Source: an uncultured Clostridia bacterium
Lineage (GTDB): Bacteria > Bacillota > Clostridia > TANB77 > CAG-508
Direction: 5' to 3'
Length of the DNA stretch: 64,000 nt
Assembly: GCA_934120645.1 (NCBI GenBank)
Contig: CAKOUO010000005.1
Span: forward strand, 19,357 to 83,356
The notes under the pieces are model-generated. The model made no database searches and was not told the DNA's origin. It saw nothing but the letters and a program-made list of their open reading frames with translations. Shown here one piece after another: positions 27,880 through 35,958 of this stretch (its first letter is position 1; each line of letters starts with the position of its first letter). The translations under genes and the position numbers were made by a program.

Positions 27880-29408
27880 TTAATTATTTGGTGAACCGAA
27901 CCGTTTTACAGACGTAAAAGGTTCAGTTACTAAATTACTTTCTATATCTTCAATCAAGTCAATAGTTAAAGATATTGGCTTGTTTCCAACATTACAGATT
28001 ATAACTAATTCATTGTCATAAACAAGTATTGAATTAACTAGCATATCAATAAGCACTTTTCTGTAACTATTGTCTAATATATCACCATCTTGTAGTCTTG
28101 TCAAGAAAAATCGGATTTCTTTTTCGGAAAGTTTGAATATTTTTGCCATTTCTAGTAGAAATTGACTTTGTGTTTCTTCAAGTTCTTTTTCATTTTGTGT
28201 AATTCTTTGACTTATCATTTCTATATGTTGTCCATTTTCTAATGCTACCATTAAGTTATCTATGTTCTTGTGAAGTTGTTTCTTTTTCTTTTCGAGTCCT
28301 TTAATGACTGCATTTGAGCTATTTTCTTTTTGACAAGTATCATATATCTTTTTAGAGATTTTTTCAATGTTCTTTTCTATTAATAGAGTTTTTAACTTTC
28401 TTACTACTTTATCTTCAATGTAGTCTTTTGGTATAGTTCTATTCTTGCAATTTCTATCTTTTGACTTGTTGCAACGATAATATCTATAAGTTGTTGAAGA
28501 TTTTGAGTTTCCGTGATACACCTATATACTTGCTACCACATTTTCCACAGAATAACTTTCCAGTTAGTAAGTATCTTTCTTCTGCTTTTCTAATTCCCGG
28601 AGCGTGTTTGTATTTTTCTCGAACTTCTTGGACTTTGTTAAAAGTTTCAATGTCAATTATAGCAGGTATAGTATTAGGAAATTCTTTTTCTCCATAAGTG
28701 TTTGTTCCTATGTATTTCTTATTTTTGAATAAGTTTTGTAGTGAATTTTTGTTGAACTCTTTGTTTCTTCCATTTTTGTAGCCATTCTTATTTAGAAAAT
28801 CAAGTATTTCTACAACTGGAATATCGTTTGCCCTCATTTTAAATATTGCTTGAACAATAGGAGCTGTGCTTTCGTCTATAACAAGTTTCTTTTTCTTATA
28901 ATTGCCAAAATCTTGTACTTCTAATTTGTAGCCAAGTGGTGGTTTTCCACCATTAAATTGTCCTTTTTCTGCATTTAGTAGCATATTTCTATTTACTTTC
29001 TGTGATAATTCAGCAGAGTAATATTCTGCCATACCTTCAAGCACACTTTCTATTAAAATTCCGAGAAGCGTCATCAGAAATGTTTTCTTTTGCAGAAAGA
29101 ACTTTAACTCCATTTCTTTTTAGTTTTGCTTTATATGTCGCCGAATCATATCTATTTCTAGCAAAACGGTCAAGTTGATAGACTACTATTTTCTTAAAAA
29201 TTCCTTTTGAACTATCTTCTATCATTTTCATAAACTGTGGTCGAGAACTACTGTCTTTTCCACTAATACCTTTGTCTATATACTCTCTAACAATATTGTA
29301 ATTATTTGCTCTTGCCCATTCTTCACAAATTCTTCTCTGTGCGGTTATAGAAGTTTCGTTTTGACGGTTGCTTGAACTATAACGGTAATATGCACATATA
29401 TCTTCCAT
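27880..29408 (-). CDS. Large serine recombinase; two +1 junctions at CGG
   Basis: About 508 residues in three frame segments. Resolvase domain: YRYSSSNRQNETSITAQR with the nucleophile serine near residue 10, VVYQLDRFARNRYDSATYK. First junction CGG 29061-29063 gives DDASGILIESVLEGMAEYYS; second CGG 28511-28513 gives YIGVSGNSKSSTTYRYYRC. The recombinase domain, zinc ribbon (CGKCGSKY...CNKSKDRNC) and coiled coil follow, the standard order. A further in-frame CGG at 27902-27904 lies nine codons (including the stop) from the stop; shifting there would move the stop to 27871. Probably integrates the adjacent element. Confidence 0.8.
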
Positions 29409-29431
29409 TTTTCATAATCTCCTTTTCGTAT

Positions 29432-29713
29432 TTACTTATTTTGTTTTTGCATTAAACTTTCAATTTTAGTGAAATATTTTTGTGATTTAAGATTTTTAAC
29501 AAATTCAGGAATTCTTTCTCTTAACTTTTGAGCCATTATATCTCCATATTCTTTCCAAAATTCTTTTGTAAGTTCATATATTAACCAACTTCGATATTCT
29601 TCTTTGTGTTCATTTATATAGTTCTTAATATCTTTTGGTTCAATAGCAAAGGCTAACATTTCAATTTGTTCATCACTTAATAATATTCCCTCTAATAAAT
29701 TAACTTCGTTCAT
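29432..29713 (-). CDS. Hypothetical protein of the integrative element
   Basis: 93 residues from ATG 29713 (AAGGGAA upstream). Helical, with LSDEQIEMLAFAIEPKDIKN and a C-terminal RERIPEFVKNLKSQKYF. No family recognised. It lies 24 bases upstream of the recombinase gene in the same direction. Confidence 0.6.
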   Translation of the reverse strand: MNEVNLLEGILLSDEQIEMLAFAIEPKDIKNYINEHKEEYRSWLIYELTKEFWKEYGDIMAQKLRERIPEFVKNLKSQKYFTKIESLMQKQNK

Positions 29714-29835
29714 AAAAATCAATTCCCTTCTTGTTTTAGAAATTTTGTTTAATATTTAGCTTGAACTATATAAATTTAAGTAATAATACATAGTCCAAGC
29801 ATTTTTACTTTACCTACCAATGTTCTCTAATACCA

Positions 29836-29991
29836 TTAAGGAAACTTGCTTGTTGTATCTCCTTGTTGTTGTGTTTCAAATTCATTTAGCCAGTCATTTA
29901 GTAGGTTTTCTATATCTTCTGTCATAACAAGTTCATCTTCACTTGCATAACAAGAGTGTAGTTCTTGTTGATTTTCTTCTTGATTTTGCAT
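29836..29991 (-). CDS. Small acidic protein
   Basis: 51 residues, acidic and Gln-rich: MQNQEENQQELHSCYASEDE then LVMTEDIENLLNDWLNEF. ATG 29991 follows GGAGGTG. No known family; coding status rests on the ribosome site and an open frame within the element's operon. Confidence 0.5.
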   Translation of the reverse strand: MQNQEENQQELHSCYASEDELVMTEDIENLLNDWLNEFETQQQGDTTSKFP

Positions 29992-30063
29992 ATGTAGCAC
30001 CTCCAATGAATAATGTTTTTGTTTTAATGTACCCTACATAATCGAGTAATCAATAGTCATTTT

Positions 30064-30426
30064 TTATTTTTTAAAGCTTTCTTTTCGTTTCTTCATACAA
30101 TCATCAAATATTATTAATTCTTTGTATGCGTCTTCTAATCCACTATCAATTTCTAATAGTTCCTTTTTTAGTTTTGATAATATTTCAGATATATCATCAC
30201 ACTCTTTTTTATTAAAGCAACACTCTATATTGAATTTATCTGGCTCTAATATACTTGTTATTACGTCCAAATAGTCAATTATTATTTCTTTTTTTGTTGT
30301 TATGTAATAAGCTGGATAATCTACATTTTGTGATATTCCACATTTTTTGTTTATTTGTTGAAGTTTATTTCTAAACTTTTTCATTTCCTTTTCTTTAATG
30401 TGTGCATTGTAACTTATTGGTATCAT
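30064..30426 (-). CDS. Hypothetical protein of the integrative element
   Basis: 120 residues, charged and helical, with a CCFNKKECDDISEILSKL segment and no membrane helix. AGGAGAA precedes the ATG. It lies 25 bases downstream of the replication initiator gene, so it is probably co-transcribed and may be an accessory replication protein. Confidence 0.55.
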   Translation of the reverse strand: MIPISYNAHIKEKEMKKFRNKLQQINKKCGISQNVDYPAYYITTKKEIIIDYLDVITSILEPDKFNIECCFNKKECDDISEILSKLKKELLEIDSGLEDAYKELIIFDDCMKKRKESFKK

Positions 30427-30451
30427 ATCTAATTTCTCCTTTTCTTTTTAT

Positions 30452-31351
30452 TTAATCTTGTTTCTTTCTATAATTCCCTTTGCTGTATCTTTGGAATAAA
30501 AAGTTATTAACAACTCTCCTCTTTTTCCCATTTTCTTCGACAATAAGACTTTTTCCCTCTTGAGATACACAGTTCATTCCACTTACTTTTCGTTTAAAAC
30601 TTGGGACATCTGTTTTTTGCTCAACGGGAGGTACAACATTTCTACTTTTGGTGTATAATCGCGCATTCACTGGATAGCTTTCAAGCCTTTCAGATTTACA
30701 GAAATAAGGCGAAGCTAAAACATTAAACTTTTTTAGATCCACTCTACCTTTTTGCCATAAGTTTTCTAGTAATTTTCTGTTGACTCCTTTGCAGTTTTTA
30801 ACCACCAAATGTATGTGAAAAGAATTGTCTTCGTGTGCTTCATAAATAGCTATAAAAGCCAAATTTTGGAACCTATAACATAGTTTTTTTCTAAACCTAG
30901 TAAAGTCTTTGCACAGATTGGAATATAAATATTCTTTTTTTGAATATGTCAATGTAATATGTAGTGCAAAAGGGACAGCGAAGTTGTTATATAGTAAATG
31001 CACTAATCTCTTTTTTGAGCGTTCTAGACTTGCTATATTTGTAATTCTTGTTGTTGCTGTTTTCTTTCTTGGTTTGTGAATTTGCTTTCTTTCTTGTAGT
31101 TCTTTTTCAAGTTCTGTAATCTTTTCAGCAATTTCTTTTCCATTTGATAAACAAGTATAAGGTTGTCTTTTCCAGTAGTTTAACTCTCTTTGTATCTCTG
31201 ACTTTGTCCTAAAGTGCCTAGTGTAAGTTCGACTGGTTGATTCAATGTGAGTAGGGAACTCGAAGAAAGATACACTGTTGCAGTCGTCTAGTTTCAGTGT
31301 TGTGTTTGGTATGCAGTAATAAACTGGTTTATTTTCTTCTTTTTCTGTCAT
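30452..31351 (-). CDS. HUH-type rolling-circle replication initiator
   Basis: 299 residues. ALHITLTYSKKEYLYSNL resembles Rep motif 1, DNSFHIHLVVKNC supplies the HUH metal motif (H-x-H) and SYPVNARLYTKSRNVVPP carries a tyrosine-lysine motif likely to hold the nicking tyrosine. It would nick one strand at a double-strand origin to start rolling-circle replication. Similar Reps occur in plasmids, inovirus-like phages and integrative elements; no Zot-like ATPase or coat gene is visible, so a phage is not supported. Confidence 0.75.
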   Translation of the reverse strand: MTEKEENKPVYYCIPNTTLKLDDCNSVSFFEFPTHIESTSRTYTRHFRTKSEIQRELNYWKRQPYTCLSNGKEIAEKITELEKELQERKQIHKPRKKTATTRITNIASLERSKKRLVHLLYNNFAVPFALHITLTYSKKEYLYSNLCKDFTRFRKKLCYRFQNLAFIAIYEAHEDNSFHIHLVVKNCKGVNRKLLENLWQKGRVDLKKFNVLASPYFCKSERLESYPVNARLYTKSRNVVPPVEQKTDVPSFKRKVSGMNCVSQEGKSLIVEENGKKRRVVNNFLFQRYSKGNYRKKQD

Positions 31352-31455
31352 TGTAAATCACCTCCTATGTAAAATCTCATAGGGAAGTATTTTGAGTTAG
31401 CAACTGACTCTACTAATTCTTGAATATATTTTCTTAATTTTTCACTCATAAACAT
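31348..31455 (-). CDS. Small leader-like ORF coupled to rep
   Basis: 35 residues (MFMSEKLRKYIQELVES then VANSKYFPMRFYIGG) with GGAGGT before the ATG. Its stop overlaps the rep ATG (ATGA), and the rep ribosome site lies inside it, so translation of rep is probably coupled to it. Function unknown. Confidence 0.5.
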   Translation of the reverse strand: MFMSEKLRKYIQELVESVANSKYFPMRFYIGGDLQ

Positions 31456-31479
31456 AAAAAATAACCTCCATTAAAAAAT

Positions 31480-31511
31480 CTGTCAGTATAACAAAAAGCC
31501 ATACTTGACAG
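31480..31511. repeat. Inverted repeat upstream of rep, candidate origin
   Basis: CTGTCAGTAT and ATACTTGACAG pair except for one bulged base around an 11-base loop, just upstream of the rep mRNA. A hairpin here is where a Rep nick site could lie. No nick sequence is recognisable. Confidence 0.35.
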
Positions 31512-31588
31512 ACTATGCAACGAAGGTATATAATAAATTTAGCAAGGATTTAGTATATACTTTCATAGCATAGTTATATTAAATTTTT

Positions 31589-31623
31589 AAAGCAAGGGTT
31601 GTTCCAGCAATTCTTGCTTTTTT
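31589..31623. terminator. Hairpin after the HsdS-like gene
   Basis: Arms AAAGCAAG / CTTGCTTT around a 16-base loop, with a T-run on the plus strand and only a short one on the minus strand. Lies between the HsdS-like stop and rep. Confidence 0.5.
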
Positions 31624-31627
31624 ATTC

Positions 31628-32215
31628 TTAAAAATCTTCTTCCCAAAATTCTACTTCTAATGTTCTTCTAGCATGATAAACTTTTTTATCAATTTCAATA
31701 TATCTATCTAAAATTTCCTTTTGCCTATCAGTTAATACTGGTATTTCAAATTTTCTTAATTTTTCAAGTGAAATTGATTTTACTCTTTCTTTGGTGTATA
31801 CTTTTTCCAGTAAAGAGTTTTGCATTTTTGTTGTATTTAATAGGTTAATTAGTTCAAGACTTGTAATAGGTGCATTTTCTTCTAATCTAATAAATACAAC
31901 ATTTTGTGAGTATATAAGTTGTTTCAATTCTTCCTCATCTGGTAAATAACTAGCAATTCCTTTTGCACGAGGTAAAGTTGTGGTTGTTGGTGCTAGAACT
32001 ATATCGTTTTTCTTAACCCAATATCTATCAGCAGTTTCTTTTCTAATCAAGACCGTTTCTTCACTTTCATCAAATCTGCCATCATCATAGATATTGCTAT
32101 AACTTATTTGTGGTGCTGAATAATAATCAAATTTTTCTTTACAAACCTCATTTCTAGCATAGTTGTAACCTCTTGAAATGACTTTGCATATTTCACCAAG
32201 TTTTATAGTTTTCAT
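31628..32215 (-). CDS. Lone HsdS-like specificity half-subunit
   Basis: 195 residues from ATG 32215 (AAGGAAAA upstream). One target-recognition-like domain (IKLGEICKVISRGYNYARNE start, WVKKNDIVLAPTTTTLPRAK) and one conserved helical spacer (SLEKLRKFEIPVLTDRQKEI, LDRYIEIDKK). Type I restriction S subunits usually carry two such halves and sit beside hsdM and hsdR; neither is present. It may redirect a chromosomal type I system or be part of an anti-restriction strategy of the element. Confidence 0.65.
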   Translation of the reverse strand: MKTIKLGEICKVISRGYNYARNEVCKEKFDYYSAPQISYSNIYDDGRFDESEETVLIRKETADRYWVKKNDIVLAPTTTTLPRAKGIASYLPDEEELKQLIYSQNVVFIRLEENAPITSLELINLLNTTKMQNSLLEKVYTKERVKSISLEKLRKFEIPVLTDRQKEILDRYIEIDKKVYHARRTLEVEFWEEDF

Positions 32216-32460
32216 ATATATTTTCCTTTCTGTATTTATTTGTAGATACATTATACATTACAAATAAATGCAAGTCAATACTTTTTTTAAAATTTTTTTT
32301 CACAAATTAAAAAAGAAACCAATTTTTTGTTGATTTCTCAATAGTTACACAAATTAAATTTTTTTAGATTTTTTAAATTTTAGGAGGGGAATAACTTTTC
32401 TTGAGTAATTAAGTTATTGTAAACCTAGGTTGCATAATAAAATACGGAAAGGAGCAAATT

Positions 32461-32727
32461 ATGACTGATACTGATATTATCTTGAAATTATACGAAACAA
32501 TGCTAGAAGAAAAACCAACCAAGCATTACAAGAAAAATCTTGAAATTTTAAAGAAAGCAAAACAAGACTTCATAAAACACCTAGAAAATCAAAACATTGA
32601 TAGTTTAGATGAATTATGCAGTCTTGCATACGAATTAAATAATGACTTAAATAAGCAAATGTTCTATCGTGGAATATCAATAGGAATAAAGCTAACTAAT
32701 TTTAATATAGACAATATAGAACAATAG
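32461..32727 (+). CDS. Hypothetical protein
   Basis: 88 residues, mostly helical and charged: TDTDIILKLYETMLEEKPTK and LDELCSLAYELNNDLNKQMF. GGAAAGGAG precedes the ATG. Transcribed toward the XRE regulator gene, whose stop is 3 bases away on the other strand. No family recognised. Confidence 0.6.
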   Translation: MTDTDIILKLYETMLEEKPTKHYKKNLEILKKAKQDFIKHLENQNIDSLDELCSLAYELNNDLNKQMFYRGISIGIKLTNFNIDNIEQ

Positions 32728-32729
32728 CA

Positions 32730-33071
32730 TTACTTTTTAGAGTTAATGATATAATCAATAATAGCCTTAACAATTTTCTTATCTTCTCTGTTGAACATAT
32801 TTAAAGAATTAGTAATAAATTCATCATCTGTAACAACTTGCTTATCTATCAAGCCATTAAATAGTTCATCAGAGTTGATTTGAAGTGCATTACATATATC
32901 AATAATAGTAGGAATGCTGATACCACTTTCGCCCCTCTCAATAATGCTAATAAAATTTATACTTTTGTCTAGCTTTTCTGCTAGTTGTTCTTGTGTTAGA
33001 CCTTTTAACAAACGGATTCGCTTGATATTTTGACCTATAACTTTTAATGTGTTTTCTTTGTTTTCTTTCAT
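32730..33071 (-). CDS. XRE-family repressor-like regulator
   Basis: 113 residues. The N-terminal helix-turn-helix (IGQNIKRIRLLKGLTQEQLA, ISIIERGESGISIPTIIDI) is followed by a short dimerisation tail. Divergent from the gene at 33228 with about 150 bases between, so it may control both directions of the element. Confidence 0.85.
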   Translation of the reverse strand: MKENKENTLKVIGQNIKRIRLLKGLTQEQLAEKLDKSINFISIIERGESGISIPTIIDICNALQINSDELFNGLIDKQVVTDDEFITNSLNMFNREDKKIVKAIIDYIINSKK

Positions 33072-33227
33072 ATTATCACCTATTTAGAATTTTACACAAA
33101 ATGGTAATTTAATATAAGAAAACAATACTTTAAGAAATATAAATAACACTTGATTTAATAAAGTAAGTGTAATATAATGTAGATAGTTTTATTTAATACA
33201 AGTATAATAAGAAAAGGAGGTGTTATT

Positions 33228-33833
33228 ATGTCTGGTAATAATTTTAGTAAAATAATAAAAATAGCATTAATTTCTATTCTAGCCATAATTGTAGTATCAG
33301 TTATTATTGCAATAACTAATAATTCTCATTCCCCAGTAGAACCATCCAGTAATTCAAAAGTAGATATAGAAACTAATAATTCAATAGCAAATAATAAAGA
33401 AAAAGAATACTACGATTTCATTGATACAAATGACTTTACACTTAAACTTACAGAGCAAGAAACACTAACGTTAATTGCAGAAGCTTTTAATAAAAGTGAA
33501 AGTCAATTTGAAAAAGCTTCGGACTCTACTAGTACAGAAAAATTTTACACACTTGATGGTGGTGTTGATAGAATAGTAGCAAAAATCACTTTATTAAATG
33601 GCAAAACTAAAAAAATCACATTTTCATATATCTCATTAGCAAATAAGCAGAGTGATGAAACTATAAGTAAAATGGCATACGCACTTACGCAAAGACTAAT
33701 ATATGTAGTTACAAGAGCCAATTCAGAAGATATAGATGCTTCAGAATTAGATACAAATGTAAAAGGGCTACGTATTCATCTTAATTCTACAAGTAACTAT
33801 GGTGTTTCTGTTTCAATAGAAGTAGAAAAATAA
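33228..33833 (+). CDS. Membrane-anchored extracytoplasmic hypothetical protein
   Basis: 201 residues: one N-terminal transmembrane helix (IIKIALISILAIIVVSVIIA), a Ser/Asn-rich linker, then a compact alpha/beta domain to the end (RLIYVVTRANSEDIDASELD). No lipobox. AAAAGGAGGTG precedes the ATG. Position next to the divergent regulator suggests an exported element protein; function unknown. Confidence 0.6.
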   Translation: MSGNNFSKIIKIALISILAIIVVSVIIAITNNSHSPVEPSSNSKVDIETNNSIANNKEKEYYDFIDTNDFTLKLTEQETLTLIAEAFNKSESQFEKASDSTSTEKFYTLDGGVDRIVAKITLLNGKTKKITFSYISLANKQSDETISKMAYALTQRLIYVVTRANSEDIDASELDTNVKGLRIHLNSTSNYGVSVSIEVEK

Positions 33834-33850
33834 TAGATACAAAATCAGCA

Positions 33851-33879
33851 TAAACCAGTTATTAAGTTAGCTGGTTTTT
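33851..33879 (+). terminator. Terminator after the 33228 gene
   Basis: Stem AAACCAG / CTGGTTT with a loop and T-run, 18 bases after the stop. Confidence 0.65.
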
Positions 33880-33959
33880 CTCGTGTCTTAAATTAACTAA
33901 TATCAGCATAAATCTATCAATAATACAATAACAGTTCATAAGGAGCAACAGTCATCTTT

Positions 33960-34640
33960 CTAGTTTCAAGCGTAACCTTTCCCACTAAAACAATAAACAA
34001 GCCTTAAACACAATTTTCAGTTGAAATAAGATAACTGGAAGATAAAGAACAACTGAATTTTTGAAAATATAAGAAAGTAGGTAATAGAAATGGTAAGAAT
34101 AGTAAAGGAAGAAGAAACAAGAGTAAATATATATAAGGCATTTGATAAAATATGAAAACAAGTAAGGGAAATAATGCAACAACTAAAACAAATTAAATAC
34201 TATAATGATGATGACAAAGAATATATAAAAATAATGGTAATAGATATATCTCGTTTGTTGGAAGATGTATCTAATAGATTAAAAGAGAAAATCAAAGAAA
34301 TAAATGCTAAAAAGTAACAATAATTAGTTTAGATTAATAAAGGCTTTAAACAAGTTTTTCAGTTTTAAGCAAAACCTTTTTCAGTAAATAAATAAACAAT
34401 GCTTGAAGAGGAAATGAACAACAATTAAGATAAGAATAACAACAAGAAGCGGAGAAGTAAAATCTAATAGAATAAATACATACATATATTAAGTAATTAA
34501 GGGAAGATTAGAGAGAATATAAACAAGTAAAATAATAGTAGAAAATGAAAAAAGTTGAAATGTTTTTAGCTTTCAGTAGCATAACAAACAAGTCAGTAAA
34601 TGTAAGATATAGAAATGTTTTTAGCTTTGAGAAACTTAAT
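33960..34640. repeat. Degenerate direct repeats in a gene-poor stretch
   Basis: Two imperfect copies of a roughly 45-base unit (AGTTTYAAGC..AACCTTT....TAAA.AATAAACAA) start at about 33963 and 34357. Two copies of GAAATGTTTTTAGCTTT lie at about 34558 and 34613, each followed by a CAAG..AGTAAATG-like stretch. Apart from the small ORF at 34090 the region has no gene. Possible origin or recombinase arm sites. Confidence 0.45.
34090..34317 (+). pseudogene. 75-codon ORF with an in-frame UGA
   Basis: ATG 34090 opens MVRIVKEEETRVNIYKAFDK-I, then TGA at codon 22, then continues in the same frame as KQVREIMQQLKQIKYYNDDD and ISRLLEDVSNRLKEKIKEIN to a TAA at 34315. The part after the TGA has its own ATG at 34174 with GGGA upstream, so a 47-residue protein alone is possible. 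A tryptophan-to-stop change is the simplest reading. Confidence 0.4.
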
Positions 34641-34654
34641 AATCAAGTAAATGA

Positions 34655-34690
34655 AAAAACTCACTTGCAAAATCAGTGAGTTTTCATTTT
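34655..34690 (+). terminator. Terminator at the right end of the integrative element
   Basis: Stem AAAACTCACT / AGTGAGTTTT with a 9-base loop followed by CATTTT. Confidence 0.65.
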
Positions 34691-34760
34691 GTCCAATTTC
34701 AGTGGTAGGCTTACAGCGAAACCTCCTACAAAGAAATACATTTTGGTTTTTGGAACGTTT

Positions 34761-34792
34761 TGGTGACCCCTACGGGAATCGAACCCATGATT
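34761..34792 (-). other. tRNA 3'-end fragment, probable prophage attachment site
   Basis: On the minus strand ATGGG-TTCGATT-CCCGT forms a T-arm, followed by AGGGGTC, A and CCA, i.e. the last 30 or so bases of a tRNA. The bases where the rest of the tRNA should be (higher coordinates) do not fold as one. Tyrosine-integrase phages duplicate such 3' ends on insertion. The prophage starts immediately to the right; the intact tRNA should lie beyond 64 kb. Confidence 0.75.
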
Positions 34793-34957
34793 AAAAAATA
34801 AATATATTTTATCTTTTATAAGTCTTTTTAATCATTGATTTATCAACATTTTTCAACATAAGTTCTTTTTAGTTATTTCTAGTTATTCAAAACTAAAGTG
34901 TTAAAAAGTTGTTAATTTTTTTCATATTATATACATATTTTAAAATAATGTCAAGTA

Positions 34958-35245
34958 TCATATTAATTTTAAATATCTTTCATATTCCTCTTTCGTAATT
35001 ACATTTCTTCCATTAAAATATTTTTCAAAATGCTCTTTACTAATTATTAATTTTTTCATTTTTTTATTTGATACAATATCTTTTGCTTTTTCCATAAACA
35101 ATCCCTCATTTCTTTGAAAATTATAATTTTCATGTAAGAGACTATTATTCTTGTTTATTATATTCTTTCTATTATTTTTTGTAAATATTTTTTCATTTTT
35201 TTCTTCGACAATTTCCATATTTTTTACTCCATTTTTATATTTCAT
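34958..35245 (-). CDS. Small charged prophage-end protein
   Basis: 95 residues, Lys/Asn/Glu rich; C-terminal half KAKDIVSNKKMKKLIISKEH and ITKEEYERYLKLI. An inner ATG (MEIVEEKNEK, codon 10) could be the true start. No family recognised. First gene inside the left prophage end, with about 165 bases to the attachment site. Confidence 0.45.
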   Translation of the reverse strand: MKYKNGVKNMEIVEEKNEKIFTKNNRKNIINKNNSLLHENYNFQRNEGLFMEKAKDIVSNKKMKKLIISKEHFEKYFNGRNVITKEEYERYLKLI

Positions 35246-35371
35246 CCGAGCTCTTTTGATATAGTTATTGTATATTATATTTTATAAAAATATAAAAATT
35301 TTTTATGAAAATATTTTTTTGTTTTATAAAAAGAGTTTTTTAAACAATTTTGGCTTTTTTTATTTTACACT

Positions 35372-35608
35372 TTAAAATTCTCCAATTCCTTTTATTTCAA
35401 TGCTTCCGAGTTCGTATAAGTCTGTAATTCTAAAAGCCAGTGCATCTGCTATTACTACCATCTCTGCAAATAAAACTTCATCCGCTGAAATTTTATTGTT
35501 TTCTAAATCTGCTAAATATTCTCTATCAATTCCTGTTTTTTCTTCTAACTCTCTTAGACTTATTCCTCTTTCTTCTCTTTTTTCTTTTATTTTAAATGTT
35601 ATAGTCAT
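35372..35608 (-). CDS. XRE-family helix-turn-helix protein
   Basis: 78 residues: KIKEKREERGISLRELEEKT and GIDREYLADLENNKIS form the DNA-binding helices. It is just the domain with a short tail. It sits past the lysis genes at the left prophage end, after a hairpin that lies between its promoter and start. Confidence 0.8.
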   Translation of the reverse strand: MTITFKIKEKREERGISLRELEEKTGIDREYLADLENNKISADEVLFAEMVVIADALAFRITDLYELGSIEIKGIGEF

Positions 35609-35689
35609 TTTACCACCTCAGATTTAATATATCCCAAATGTTTTTATAACATACATTTAATCAACTATGATAAAAAAATCTATACAAAA

Positions 35690-35717
35690 ATAAAAAGCTC
35701 ACTTGGGTTAGTGAACT
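35690..35717 (-). terminator. Hairpin between promoter and the XRE gene
   Basis: AGTTCACT / AGTGAGCT stem with a 6-base loop and TTTTTATTTTT after it on the minus strand, upstream of the 35608 start and downstream of an extended -10 promoter (TGATATAAT at about 35753-35761). Either an attenuator or the end of a small RNA. Confidence 0.5.
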
Positions 35718-35913
35718 CTTTACTATATTTTTCGTTTAATGATTATGTTTTTATTATATCATACTTTTTATTTTTTGTGTGTCGAATGTTGTCAAAAATA
35801 AAAATTTTATTTTTTCTTGAAAACAAGCCAAAATTCAAGCCTTCACAATCAATTTTAAGCCGTTTTATTTTTTAATTAATGTAATTATATACCTTGATTT
35901 TAAGCCATAAAAC

Positions 35914-35952
35914 GCAAAAAAGAGGTAAATTGAAATTAATCAACTTACCTCT
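35914..35952 (-). terminator. Terminator of the prophage late operon
   Basis: AGAGGTAA-TTGA / TCAA-TTACCTCT stem (one mismatch) followed by TTTTTTG on the minus strand, directly after the endolysin stop. Confidence 0.75.
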
Positions 35953-35958
35953 ATATTT

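Noticed and set aside
30452..31351. Inovirus-type prophage
   Set aside because: The Rep type would fit, but no Zot-like ATPase or small coat protein genes are visible.
31512..31545. Plus-strand promoter (TTGACA...TATAAT, 18-base spacer) for a gene
   Set aside because: No plus-strand ORF follows; it may make an antisense RNA but nothing else supports it.
34090..34317. Genetic code 4 (UGA as tryptophan)
   Set aside because: UGA ends other genes, for example at 19006 and 59662, with neighbouring starts overlapping it.
34761..34792. A functional tRNA gene
   Set aside because: Only the T-arm and acceptor end are present; the adjacent bases do not fold into D and anticodon arms.
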